64,000 bases of DNA. Source: JAHEKB01 sp049115575 (GTDB lineage: Bacteria > Bacteroidota > Bacteroidia > NS11-12g > UBA9320). The notes under the pieces are model-generated. The model was given only the letters and a program-made list of their open reading frames with translations. It was not told the DNA's origin and ran no database searches. The DNA is taken from NCBI GenBank assembly GCA_049115575.1, contig JAGDZU010000002.1, forward strand, positions 620,001 through 684,000. The letters are read 5' to 3'. Of this stretch, positions 1 through 7,873 are shown piece after piece (position 1 is the first letter of the stretch; every line of letters starts with the position of its first letter). Made by a program: the position numbers and the translations under genes.

Positions 1-1
1 G

Positions 2-391
2 GTAGAAGAAGAAGGCGAACGAGGCAAGTGGGCGGTAACCCATTATTCGGTTTTAGAAGATTTTCTGTTTTGCTCATTGATTGAGTGTAGATTGGAAACA
101 GGAAGAACTCACCAAATCAGAGTTCATATGAGGCATATTGGTCATTCTTTGTTCAATGACGAAATGTACGGTGGAAACAAGATACTTAAAGGTGTGGTTT
201 TTAGCAAATACAAGCAATTTGTAGACAACTGCTTTATGATTTTACCCAGACAGGCTTTACACGCTAAATCATTGGGCTTTGTGCATCCCACAACTGGAAA
301 GGAGATGTTCTTTGTATCTGAATTACCGCCAGATTTTGAAGAGGTAATTCAAAAATGGAGAACAGTTCATCAATCCAGTAGCTTTCAATAA
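2..391 (+). CDS. RluA/RluD-family rRNA pseudouridine synthase, C-terminal part
   Basis: The reading frame is open from the first bases of the window, so the gene is cut at its 5' end and about 130 codons remain. The remnant carries the motif RLETGRTHQIRVHM, a hallmark of the RluA/RluD/TruC pseudouridine synthase family, whose arginine and histidine line the uridine pocket. It is followed by the usual 'HALHAxSLGFxHPTTG' type tail, seen here as ALHAKSLGFVHPTTGKE. The catalytic aspartate (HRLDxxTSG) lies outside the window. The enzyme would convert specific rRNA uridines to pseudouridine in the cytoplasm. The exact member (RluA, RluC, RluD) cannot be decided from this fragment. A hairpin terminator follows directly. 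Confidence 0.9.
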   Translation, partial: VEEEGERGKWAVTHYSVLEDFLFCSLIECRLETGRTHQIRVHMRHIGHSLFNDEMYGGNKILKGVVFSKYKQFVDNCFMILPRQALHAKSLGFVHPTTGKEMFFVSELPPDFEEVIQKWRTVHQSSSFQ

Positions 392-393
392 AA

Positions 394-415
394 AAAAGTG
401 GCCGAAGCCACTTTT
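394..415. terminator. Bidirectional intrinsic terminator
   Basis: A nine-pair hairpin (AAAAGTGGC, loop CGAA, GCCACTTTT) lies between two convergent genes. It has an A-tract on the left and a T-tract on the right, so it can stop transcription from both the pseudouridine synthase and the DoxX-like gene. Confidence 0.85.
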
Positions 416-433
416 AGTTTCATAAGAAGGTTC

Positions 434-796
434 TTAGTCTTCCATATGATTTCCAATAAAAAATGCAGCACCTGCTAATGCAATTTCTTTAAGCAATAAA
501 GGCATGGCCATTTCATCTCCATTCATCATCTGTGGGAGATAAATGGTTAAGGTGAAAATCACCAACATAATACCTGTTAAATAGGCTGCTAACCTCGCTT
601 TTTTACCCCAAATAATGGAGATACATGCAAGAATTAATGCAATACCAACCAGATATACCCAAAAGACTCCACCGGGTATAAAAGAAGGTACCATGCCCGC
701 CATATCATTAGCCGACATTAAGTGAAAAACACCGAACATACCTAGCATAATAGCGTACATGGAGCGTGAAACAGAAGTTGGAATAAATGCTTTCAT
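434..796 (-). CDS. DoxX-like small integral membrane protein
   Basis: A 120-residue hydrophobic protein with four predicted membrane spans (around residues 12-30, 40-62, 67-87 and 98-116) and short loops. Size and topology fit the DoxX/DoxD-like superfamily of small membrane proteins. It begins with ATG at 796. It lies 74 bp downstream of the sodium:solute symporter gene on the same strand and may be read with it, although the gap contains a repeated octamer (814-836) that could be its own control site. Members have been linked to thiosulfate oxidation or redox control in other organisms, but nothing here shows the function. The DoxX assignment rests on size, span pattern and general composition. 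Confidence 0.55.
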   Translation of the reverse strand: MKAFIPTSVSRSMYAIMLGMFGVFHLMSANDMAGMVPSFIPGGVFWVYLVGIALILACISIIWGKKARLAAYLTGIMLVIFTLTIYLPQMMNGDEMAMPLLLKEIALAGAAFFIGNHMED

Positions 797-813
797 AATG
801 ATTTAATTTTAAG

Positions 814-836
814 TGTATAGACAACTAATGTATAGA
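814..836. repeat. Direct repeat TGTATAGA upstream of the DoxX-like gene
   Basis: The octamer TGTATAGA occurs at 814-821 and again at 829-836, a 15-bp period, 18-40 bp upstream of the ATG of the leftward DoxX-like gene. It could be a pair of regulator half-sites or a chance repeat in AT-rich DNA. Confidence 0.35.
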
Positions 837-870
837 AACTTACAGCTATTCTGTAATTATTTTCTCAACA

Positions 871-2532
871 TTATGCCCTTTTAAGGCCTTGAAACAGCAT
901 AGAGAAGATGACTACTACAGCGCATGCAATAAAATTATACCATAGGAAAGACAGCTCAAGCCCGGTAATTAATTGAAAATGTTCTTGGAAGAAATGTACA
1001 TAGAAAATGAAGCATTGAGCTATGATTGCCGCCCAAAGTACAGCTCTAGAATTGATGTACTTGATGAACAATCCAACTATGAATATACCTAGGATAGTAC
1101 CATAGAAAAGACTACCAAGAATATTTACAAATTCAACTAGATTGTCGAATAAGGTGGCAACGCTTGCAAAGGCAATAGCAGCTAAACCCCAAAATAAAGT
1201 GAGCCACTTGGAGCTTCTCAAATAATGCCTTTCAGTTTTTCCTTGTCTGTTTCTTTTATAGAAATCTATGGTTGTAGTGGTAGCCAAAGCGTTTAATTCT
1301 GCGGCAGTACTGGACATAGCGGCCGAGAAAATCACAGCAATTAACAATCCCACCAATCCAGCGGGTAACCATTTGAGTATCCAGGATATAAATACAAAAT
1401 CAGTTTCCTTGACTTTTGAGGTATAGCCCAATTTACTAAGACTTTCCTGAAACTTTATATTGAGTTCTTTTTGTTCTTCATTAATGTAGGCTAAGTCTTT
1501 AGTGTGTAATCCATTTTGCAATTGAATCTTCTCTAGTTCTATACGCTCATGTTCATCTTGTAGAATTCTAAAATCCTCTGGAGATTTGTCTTCAATGTAT
1601 TCTAGTTTAGAGCTATCAAAGCTGAGAGGTTTTTCGTAAATGGTATAAAAGCTAAAAACCAAGACGCCCATGAAGAGTATAAAGAATTGCATAGGAATCT
1701 TAAGTATGGCATTAAAGTATAATCCTGTCCTGATTTCTTTTAAACTTTTACCGCTGATGTAACGCTGTACTTGACTTTGGTCTGTTCCAAAATAGGAGAG
1801 CATTAAGAAGGTACCACCAATTAGACCTGACCATACATTATATCGATTCCCCAAATCCCAATTAGTGTCAAAGGCTTTTAACATACCTTCAGCCGATGCC
1901 AAAGTCATCACATGATCCATACTGACCTTTTCCTGTATGTAATAGATCAAAAAACCAAAGGCCACAAACAGACCTATAAAAATGATGGCCATTTGTTGTT
2001 TGTGAGTTTGGGTAACTGCATCAGTTCCACCAGATACGGTATATATAATTACCAATAAACCAATAATCCAGATATTGATCATTAAGTTCCATCCCATGAT
2101 CTCGGCAAGAATGATGGAAGGTGCATAAATGGTTACTCCAGCGGCTAAACCTCTTTGGATCAGAAAAAGTGCCGCTGTAAATAAGCGCGTGTTGAGGTTA
2201 AATCTACCTTCTAGGTACTCATATGCAGTAAACACTTTTAAATGGAAAAAACGCGGAGCAAAAAAGAGCGCTATGATTACCATGGCTATAGGAAGTCCAT
2301 AGTAGAACTGAGCGAATTTTAATCCGTGCTCATATCCCATTCCTGGGGTACTAATAAATGTAATAGCACTAGCTTGGGTGGCCATAATGCTCAACCCTAT
2401 AGCCCACCAAGGAGTATTACGGTCAGATGCTAGGTAAGAGTCCAGATTCTTTTTCCCTCTGGTTTTCCATATTCCATAAACTGAAATAAGAACAAGAGTG
2501 AGAATCAGTACTAACCAATCAATCCAACTCAT
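871..2532 (-). CDS. Sodium:solute symporter (SSS family)
   Basis: A 553-residue membrane protein with the multi-span pattern of the SSS/SLC5 family. The N-terminal segment reads LASDRNTPWWAIGLSIMATQ followed by SAITFISTPGMGYEHG, the typical TM1-TM2 region of bacterial SSS carriers, and the TM8-9 region carries AAMSSTAAELNALATTTT, where Ser/Thr residues coordinate sodium in this family. It would import an organic solute driven by sodium in the inner membrane; the substrate cannot be told. A charged insert of about 75 residues (roughly 300-375, glutamate- and lysine-rich, helical) interrupts the membrane domain. ATG at 2532 follows two bases after the stop of the DUF4340 gene, so the two are co-transcribed. 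Confidence 0.9.
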   Translation of the reverse strand: MSWIDWLVLILTLVLISVYGIWKTRGKKNLDSYLASDRNTPWWAIGLSIMATQASAITFISTPGMGYEHGLKFAQFYYGLPIAMVIIALFFAPRFFHLKVFTAYEYLEGRFNLNTRLFTAALFLIQRGLAAGVTIYAPSIILAEIMGWNLMINIWIIGLLVIIYTVSGGTDAVTQTHKQQMAIIFIGLFVAFGFLIYYIQEKVSMDHVMTLASAEGMLKAFDTNWDLGNRYNVWSGLIGGTFLMLSYFGTDQSQVQRYISGKSLKEIRTGLYFNAILKIPMQFFILFMGVLVFSFYTIYEKPLSFDSSKLEYIEDKSPEDFRILQDEHERIELEKIQLQNGLHTKDLAYINEEQKELNIKFQESLSKLGYTSKVKETDFVFISWILKWLPAGLVGLLIAVIFSAAMSSTAAELNALATTTTIDFYKRNRQGKTERHYLRSSKWLTLFWGLAAIAFASVATLFDNLVEFVNILGSLFYGTILGIFIVGLFIKYINSRAVLWAAIIAQCFIFYVHFFQEHFQLITGLELSFLWYNFIACAVVVIFSMLFQGLKRA

Positions 2533-2534
2533 TC

Positions 2535-3530
2535 TTATAGTGTGAAGTCTGAACGAATGGCAAAGAGTTTACCAAATGTATATTCTTGAATGGTTACCAA
2601 TTTGTTAAGCCCTGAGAAAGTTGCGAAGTAGCGCTCTTGGTCATAGGTCAACAAATTTCCGTGTTTATCTCTAAGAGTTCCACCTGCACTGCTCCCTTTA
2701 GTGAATGCTCTTAAAGTGCGCTTATTGCCCAATACATCTTCCACTACCAAAGTCATTGCTGGCTGAGAATTTTTAATTGAATCTTTTTGAGCTTGATTGA
2801 GGTAAGTCGCGTATCCTTCAAAATTCTTGAATTTGAAAAGTGCAAAATAGCTTTTAGCAGCTTGTTGATTGATTGATGTATTGGGTTCACCCGCTAAAGC
2901 AAAATTGCCATCAACTCTTGTTATGGTATAGGATGCACTAGAATCAGCATGATAAATTAAACCTATTTCCTTTATCTCCTCTGGTTCATAATCAAATACA
3001 GATCTGCTGTACCATTCTGTCTTATTCAAATTGAATTTAGGGGTGATATAACCATCAAAGCCGGGTATATATGCAATAAAGGGAATGTCAGAGCCTTCTA
3101 CATGCATATATGTGCCGCGCATATCAGGAGTATATGAACCAACATAGTAAGATCTTATAAGCTCTCCTTTGGAATGTATGTCTACTCTAACAGCATCGCT
3201 TACCATTGATCTAATAACATTGTCTTTTGCCGTTTGAGCAACAGGACCTTTAACTGTTATTCTATTTAGAGTCTTGTTTAGGAAAAGATCAATGTTAGGC
3301 TGAAAAGCAGGATATTCTTCATTCACCCACCATTCCCCTTTTTCGGTCTTGCGTAGAACTACAGTCTTGCCAGACCTGTCTTTCATCATGATTTTGTCTA
3401 TTACAGATGGGTCCTCTACCGCGAATTCCACAGTTTCTGTGGTTACTTTACCCTCTTTGCCTGAATTCAGTATGAGATAGACACCCAAAACCAAGACCAA
3501 AGCACCAAAACCCCATAGTAATCTCTTCAT
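2535..3530 (-). CDS. DUF4340 domain-containing membrane-anchored protein
   Basis: A 331-residue protein with one N-terminal membrane segment (MKRLLWGFGALVLVLGVYLI) and an extracytoplasmic remainder. The region 'VTVxxxxGxxVVLRKTEKGEWWVNEEYPAFQPN' followed by beta-rich sequence matches the general pattern of DUF4340, a domain of unknown function that in Bacteroidota often occurs near gliding or ABC-type genes. I place the start at the ATG at 3530; a longer frame reaches 3581 but would begin with TTG and put 17 extra residues before the signal anchor. The stop is two bases before the symporter start, indicating one transcript. The function is unknown. Confidence 0.65.
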   Translation of the reverse strand: MKRLLWGFGALVLVLGVYLILNSGKEGKVTTETVEFAVEDPSVIDKIMMKDRSGKTVVLRKTEKGEWWVNEEYPAFQPNIDLFLNKTLNRITVKGPVAQTAKDNVIRSMVSDAVRVDIHSKGELIRSYYVGSYTPDMRGTYMHVEGSDIPFIAYIPGFDGYITPKFNLNKTEWYSRSVFDYEPEEIKEIGLIYHADSSASYTITRVDGNFALAGEPNTSINQQAAKSYFALFKFKNFEGYATYLNQAQKDSIKNSQPAMTLVVEDVLGNKRTLRAFTKGSSAGGTLRDKHGNLLTYDQERYFATFSGLNKLVTIQEYTFGKLFAIRSDFTL

Positions 3531-3609
3531 GCCTTCAAATAAACAATTCTGTTTAAGATTGTTTGTAATATTCTTGAGCAATGTCTAGTTTAACTATTAA
3601 TTCGTAATA

Positions 3610-4767
3610 GTGAGATTGATAGTGAAATTTATTAAATGGATTTTCTACATGCTGTTAGGGCTTATTGCTCTTTTCTGCAGTTATGTAATTCTTAGTGGAA
3701 ACCACTACTTATTTTTCACGGTTAGACATACTGTTTTGGAGGGAAGATTGGGTCCAAGCATAGATGAGCATCACATCTATCCGAGCAATCCTGTGGCCAT
3801 AGGTGCTCCGCATCCTTGGAAAGAAAAGAAGATTGATGCAAAATTCACTCAAGAAGAACTCAAATTCCACCAAGACTATGAAACTGCGGCTTTTTTGGTT
3901 GTGCATAAAGACTCTATAATCTTTGAATACTATGATCAAGAACACGAGGAATCGTCTCTTATGAATCCGTGGTCTATGGCTAAGTCTGTGAATAGCTTGC
4001 TTATAGGTATAGCTATAGACGAAGGGCTCATAGAAAGCGAAGATGTTTTACTATCCAATTACTTTGATCAGTATAATGGCAGTGGAATTACCATTAAACA
4101 TTTACTCACTATGTCTTCAGGTATAAATTTCGATGAGCATTACCTCAATCCATTGTCCCATTCAGCTAGATCATTGTATGGGAAAGATTTAGTAGAACTG
4201 AATAACAACTATGAACCGGTTAGAGCACCTGGCGATAGTTTCGATTATCAAGGCGGTAATACTATACTATTAGGCATGATACTTAAAAAGGCAACGGGAA
4301 TGAGTCTTGCAGATTATGCATCTGAGAAATTGTGGCAGCCAATAGAGGCAGAACATACTGCAAATTGGAGTATGGATAGGAAGGATGGAATGGAAAGAGC
4401 ATTCTGCTGTTTAAATTCTACTTTGAGAGATTTTGCCAGACTAGGTAAACTCATTATGCAAGGAGGAAAATGGAAGGAGCAAACGGTTGTTTCTGAAGTC
4501 TATTTACAAAAGGCAATGGTGCCTGCAGATATTGTACTGGAGAATGGAGAGTCCAATTTGAAGTATGGTTATCATTGGTGGTTGCTGAATATTGAAAAAT
4601 ACAAAGGATACTATGCTAGGGGAATACAGGGGCAGTATTTAGTAGTCTTGCCTGAAGAAGAACTTATAGTGGTGCGTTTTGGCGATCAAAGACCTTCAAC
4701 CAGATACAAAGGGCATGTGACCGATATGTTATACTACATAGATATGGCGAGGAGGATGGTGGAGTAG
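3610..4767 (+). CDS. Serine hydrolase of the beta-lactamase/penicillin-binding family
   Basis: A 385-residue protein with an N-terminal membrane anchor (residues 8-30) and a class C beta-lactamase/esterase fold. The active-site SxxK motif appears as WSMAKSVNS, the second motif as DYQGGN (Y-x-G/N type), and the third, usually KTG or HTG, as RGIQGQ. The conserved 'TIKHLLTMSSGI' segment, usual in beta-lactamase-like esterases, is also present. It probably acts on peptides or esters outside the cytoplasmic membrane; nothing suggests antibiotic resistance. The start is GTG at 3610, because an in-frame stop lies at 3598 and no upstream ATG exists; ATG at 3649 would cut into the membrane segment. 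It diverges from the DUF4340 gene. Confidence 0.85.
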   Translation: MRLIVKFIKWIFYMLLGLIALFCSYVILSGNHYLFFTVRHTVLEGRLGPSIDEHHIYPSNPVAIGAPHPWKEKKIDAKFTQEELKFHQDYETAAFLVVHKDSIIFEYYDQEHEESSLMNPWSMAKSVNSLLIGIAIDEGLIESEDVLLSNYFDQYNGSGITIKHLLTMSSGINFDEHYLNPLSHSARSLYGKDLVELNNNYEPVRAPGDSFDYQGGNTILLGMILKKATGMSLADYASEKLWQPIEAEHTANWSMDRKDGMERAFCCLNSTLRDFARLGKLIMQGGKWKEQTVVSEVYLQKAMVPADIVLENGESNLKYGYHWWLLNIEKYKGYYARGIQGQYLVVLPEEELIVVRFGDQRPSTRYKGHVTDMLYYIDMARRMVE

Positions 4768-5118
4768 AAGACACAAGATACAAAGTTCGAAGGGTCGAGG
4801 GGTTCTTAATGTCGAATAACTCATGACGCATAAATCATTTATATCTACACCATAGCTGGCGCGTTTTAATTTAAAGCTTTTAGTCTCGTGGACTTTTGTA
4901 ATTTCCCCTTGGGGTAATGGGGAACCCACATAAAAAATCTTTATGGTGACATTATAAAATTTGGTGGAATAGACGATACAGGAATCAAAAACTCAAGGTC
5001 CAAAGACACAAGAACCAAAAAAAGAAAGTTCGAAGGGTTGAGAGGGTCGAAGGGTCAATGTTTGACGGTTTTCCGTTCCGGTTTCCCGTTTCCCGATAAG
5101 CTGGCTCGCACCCCTTTC
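4768..5118. repeat. Non-coding patch with degenerate short repeats
   Basis: No convincing gene lies in these 351 bases. The patch opens and closes with the same kinds of low-complexity strings. A purine-rich string of the type AAGTTCGAAGGGTCGAGGGG lies at 4783-4803 and recurs, extended, at 5026-5056. GACACAAGA-type strings lie at 4770-4779 and 5004-5013. A pyrimidine run built from GGTTTTCCG/GGTTTCCCG units follows at 5064-5096. The middle section (4810-4975) shows no recognisable feature. Two short frames that cross the patch have unlikely compositions and no domain. Confidence 0.6.
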
Positions 5119-5469
5119 TCATCCATCAAAATCTGTGACTTTGACCCTAACGTCGTCCACATATGGTATGGAGAGATCAAAGGTGAAATAGGTTTCTTCT
5201 CCTGGGTAACTGAATGTGTTTATCCAGTACCAGTCTTCATTTATTAGATCTCCATGATGATCAAACAGACTCACTTTTAATTCAACAGCCTCTAAATAGG
5301 TTTCACCATCATTATATACTTCTCCTTCAATAATGGTTCCACTTGGACCGGTCCAATATGTAAAAATGACATCCGCATCTGGATAGCCATGGTAATGGAA
5401 TTCTTCTTTTGAGCAGCCACTAAGTCCTGCAATACCAAGAAGCAAAAACAGTAGTAATTGCTGTTTCAT
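5119..5469 (-). CDS. Small lipoprotein with an FxLYD-like domain
   Basis: A 116-residue protein starting at ATG 5469 with a lipoprotein signal (MKQQLLLFLLLGIAGLSGC) whose lipobox is LSGC. A longer frame to 5514 adds residues before a clear signal peptide and is unlikely. The mature part contains GTIIEGEVYNDGETYLEAVE followed by LKVSLFDHHGDLI, resembling the FxLYD pattern (G-x-V-x-N, then V-x-L-x-D-x-x-G) of small beta-sandwich domains on secreted proteins. It is probably anchored to the inner or outer membrane and has no known role. It stands alone, beside the repeat patch. Confidence 0.6.
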   Translation of the reverse strand: MKQQLLLFLLLGIAGLSGCSKEEFHYHGYPDADVIFTYWTGPSGTIIEGEVYNDGETYLEAVELKVSLFDHHGDLINEDWYWINTFSYPGEETYFTFDLSIPYVDDVRVKVTDFDG

Positions 5470-5630
5470 TTGTCTATAATTAGGTACAACATTTATTAAT
5501 TTAAATTTTTTCAATCAGGCTCTAAGCCAGATGCACTGGGCTTTAAACATGTTCTGTATTAAGTATTGCAAATTCGAGACCAAAGCTTAGAATCAAAGTA
5601 ATTCCAATGCTTCAGCATATATAAAATCTT

Positions 5631-5638
5631 TACATTTG
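5631..5638 (+). promoter_or_regulatory. Bacteroidota -7 box TACATTTG at aroB
   Basis: TACATTTG matches the phylum's TAnnTTTG -7 consensus exactly. It overlaps the only reasonable aroB start codon (TTG 5636), so transcription would begin about 5-7 bases into or after that codon. No good -33 TTTG is seen at the usual 19-base spacing. Confidence 0.45.
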
Positions 5639-6652
5639 TTTTTGCTTTTTACAGAATCCATAGAAGAAGTTATATCTGCCCTTCCAGAGCAAAATGCTTT
5701 TATTCTTTGCGATGAAAACACAGCTCTACTCTGTTATCCTTTATTGAGCTTAGAACTCCCATTAATTGTCATTCCCGCTGGAGAAGAAAACAAAAACCTA
5801 GATAGTTGTGACTATATCTGGTCTGAACTAATCAAACATGGTGCAGACAGACAGTCCACTCTGGTCTGTTTGGGAGGTGGGATGATTTGTGATATAGGGG
5901 CTTTTGCAGCAGCTACTTTTCAGAGAGGCATAGATCACATTCTTGTACCAACCACATTACTAGCTATAGTAGACGCCTCCACGGGAGGAAAATGTGGCGT
6001 TGATTTTAAGTCCTATAAGAATTATATAGGATTATTTAAAGAAGCTAGTCAGCTCATTATTTGTCCTAAATTCTTGCTCACGCTAGAGCAAAAGGAGAGA
6101 GTAAATGGGTGGGTTGAGATGTTAAAACATGGCCTTATTGCAAATACGGAACATTACAATAAGTCTGTATCGTTTGCTTCTAACCTGGATACAATGGATT
6201 CTGATCTCATCAAAAGATCTATTGAAATTAAAAACGACCATTGCAAACGCGATTTCATGGAAACAGGAATTAGGAAACGGTTGAACTTTGGGCATACTAT
6301 TGGCCATGCTATTGAAAGTTTAAGTCTTGAACTCAGAAAACCATTAAGCCATGGAATATCAGTCGCTTATGGCATAGTGGTAGAAGCATTTTTGTCAAAT
6401 AAAGTGTGGTCATTAACAGATGTAGAACTGGAGAGAATTCTGATAGATTTTAAGGCGTTTTTACCAGAGCTAGATGAAGAATTAAGGGATAAAGATTCGC
6501 TAATGTCTTTTATGAAAAAGGACAAGAAGAACTGGGATGGAAAAACCATGTTTAGCTTATTGAATCATATTGGGAGTGCCCAAGAGAATTTGCACGTAGA
6601 ACAGGAACATATATTAGATGGTCTGGATCAATTGAACCATCATTTTTCATGA
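5636..6652 (+). CDS. aroB: 3-dehydroquinate synthase
   Basis: This enzyme converts DAHP to 3-dehydroquinate, the second step of the shikimate pathway, using NAD and a divalent metal. The NAD-binding loop CLGGGMICDIGAFAAATFQR spans about residues 78-97, followed by VPTTLLAIVDASTGGKCGVD. Metal ligands fit Glu161 (WVEMLKHG), His220 (LNFGHTIGH) and His239 (LSHGISVAYG). The 338-residue length is slightly short at the N terminus. No in-frame ATG exists between the upstream stop at 5588 and the conserved region, so the start is TTG at 5636 or 5642. The gene overlaps aroA by four bases (ATGA), showing translational coupling in an aroB-aroA-aroC operon. Confidence 0.95.
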   Translation: MFLLFTESIEEVISALPEQNAFILCDENTALLCYPLLSLELPLIVIPAGEENKNLDSCDYIWSELIKHGADRQSTLVCLGGGMICDIGAFAAATFQRGIDHILVPTTLLAIVDASTGGKCGVDFKSYKNYIGLFKEASQLIICPKFLLTLEQKERVNGWVEMLKHGLIANTEHYNKSVSFASNLDTMDSDLIKRSIEIKNDHCKRDFMETGIRKRLNFGHTIGHAIESLSLELRKPLSHGISVAYGIVVEAFLSNKVWSLTDVELERILIDFKAFLPELDEELRDKDSLMSFMKKDKKNWDGKTMFSLLNHIGSAQENLHVEQEHILDGLDQLNHHFS

Positions 6653-7872
6653 AGATTTCTCATCCAACCGGTTTATTAAAAGGAGTGATTCAGCTCCCAA
6701 CTTCTAAAAGTATTAGCAACCGACTCCTAGTATTGAAACACCTTTATTGCCCAGAATTGGAAATTGAAGGGCTTTCAAAAGCCAATGACACTCAATTGAT
6801 GAATTCTTTGATAGAATCAAAAGCGGATAAGTTGAATGTGGAAGATGCTGGAACTGTTATGCGCTTTCTTTTGGCCTATATGGCAGCTTCAAAAAGAGAT
6901 GTCACTCTTAAAGGAACTGCACGAATGCATCAGAGACCTATTGGAGAATTAGTAGATGCACTAGGGCAAATAGGAGCAGAAATTGAGTTTTTAGGTAATG
7001 AAGGATATCCGCCTGTTAAATTGAGTGCTTCAGCTTTGGTAGATGCTGATTTGGATATGAGAAAAGTTCAGAGCAGCCAGTTTGTGAGTGCAATGCTCAT
7101 GATACTTCCATCTTTTGGCCTCAATTCTCACATCCAAATTGATCCAAAAATGAATTCTTATGCTTTTGTTCAAATGACTATAGACGTCATGGACATGCTG
7201 GGATTGCATTTAAGAAATGAAAATCAGAGAATCAGTGCACTTGATAGGACTGAGCCGGCAAGAACTATTAAGGTGGAAAGGGATTGGAGCTCATTTTATT
7301 ACTGGTTTGCAATGGCAGTGCTGGCCAAGGAATCTGAGCTATTCTTTCCCGGTTTAAAGCTTGAAGGCATTCAAACTGAAAGCCAATGGCTGGAGGTGCT
7401 AACACACGAGTTGATTTTTGTTGAGCAAAATGATGAAGGAATATTGCTTCAGCGAAAACCTGGAGATATTAAGTTTAATATCAATGATATTGACTTAAAA
7501 AATCATCCAGATCTTGCTCCAAGTTTCATTCTTTTGTTTGCCTGTCTTGAGCAAGAATGCACATTCACAGGATTAGAAAGTTTAGACATCAAAGAGTCGG
7601 AGAGGGCAAAGGTGTTGCATTCGTATCTAGATCAACTTGGAGGTAGTTTAACATTGAAAAATGGGAAATGGATACTGCAAGCCTGCGATGTAAGTACTCT
7701 GAATGACAACTTTTTTCAGACTCACAAAGACCATAGAATGGCCATGTCTTTAGCCTGCCTATCGCTTATTGCACCTATAAATCTCGATGACGGAAAAGTG
7801 GTAAGTAAGTCTTATCCTTCATTTTGGTTGGAGATGCAACACTTGGGCTTTGAAATTGATACTTTTGCCTAG
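6649..7872 (+). CDS. aroA: 3-phosphoshikimate 1-carboxyvinyltransferase (EPSP synthase)
   Basis: This enzyme transfers the enolpyruvyl group of PEP to shikimate-3-phosphate, the sixth shikimate step. The N-terminal substrate loop is QLPTSKSISNRLLVL (Lys20, Ser21, Arg25), where the family usually has LPGSKS. Further signatures are DAGTVMRFLLAY, RMHQRPIGELVDALGQIGA, HPDLAPSF with the catalytic aspartate, and HKDHRMAMSLACLSL near the C terminus. The protein has 407 residues, a normal size. The ATG at 6649 overlaps the aroB stop and its own stop lies one base before the aroC start, so all three genes are one translationally linked unit. Confidence 0.96.
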   Translation: MKISHPTGLLKGVIQLPTSKSISNRLLVLKHLYCPELEIEGLSKANDTQLMNSLIESKADKLNVEDAGTVMRFLLAYMAASKRDVTLKGTARMHQRPIGELVDALGQIGAEIEFLGNEGYPPVKLSASALVDADLDMRKVQSSQFVSAMLMILPSFGLNSHIQIDPKMNSYAFVQMTIDVMDMLGLHLRNENQRISALDRTEPARTIKVERDWSSFYYWFAMAVLAKESELFFPGLKLEGIQTESQWLEVLTHELIFVEQNDEGILLQRKPGDIKFNINDIDLKNHPDLAPSFILLFACLEQECTFTGLESLDIKESERAKVLHSYLDQLGGSLTLKNGKWILQACDVSTLNDNFFQTHKDHRMAMSLACLSLIAPINLDDGKVVSKSYPSFWLEMQHLGFEIDTFA

Positions 7873-7873
7873 G

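Noticed and set aside
3610..4767. Antibiotic-resistance beta-lactamase
   Set aside because: The fold is shared with esterases and peptidases, the third motif is not KTG, and there is an N-terminal membrane anchor and no resistance context.
4729..5247. Two open frames, one on each strand, across the repeat patch
   Set aside because: They consist of the degenerate repeat strings and parts of neighbouring genes, have odd composition, no signal or domain, and overlap a real gene end on each side.
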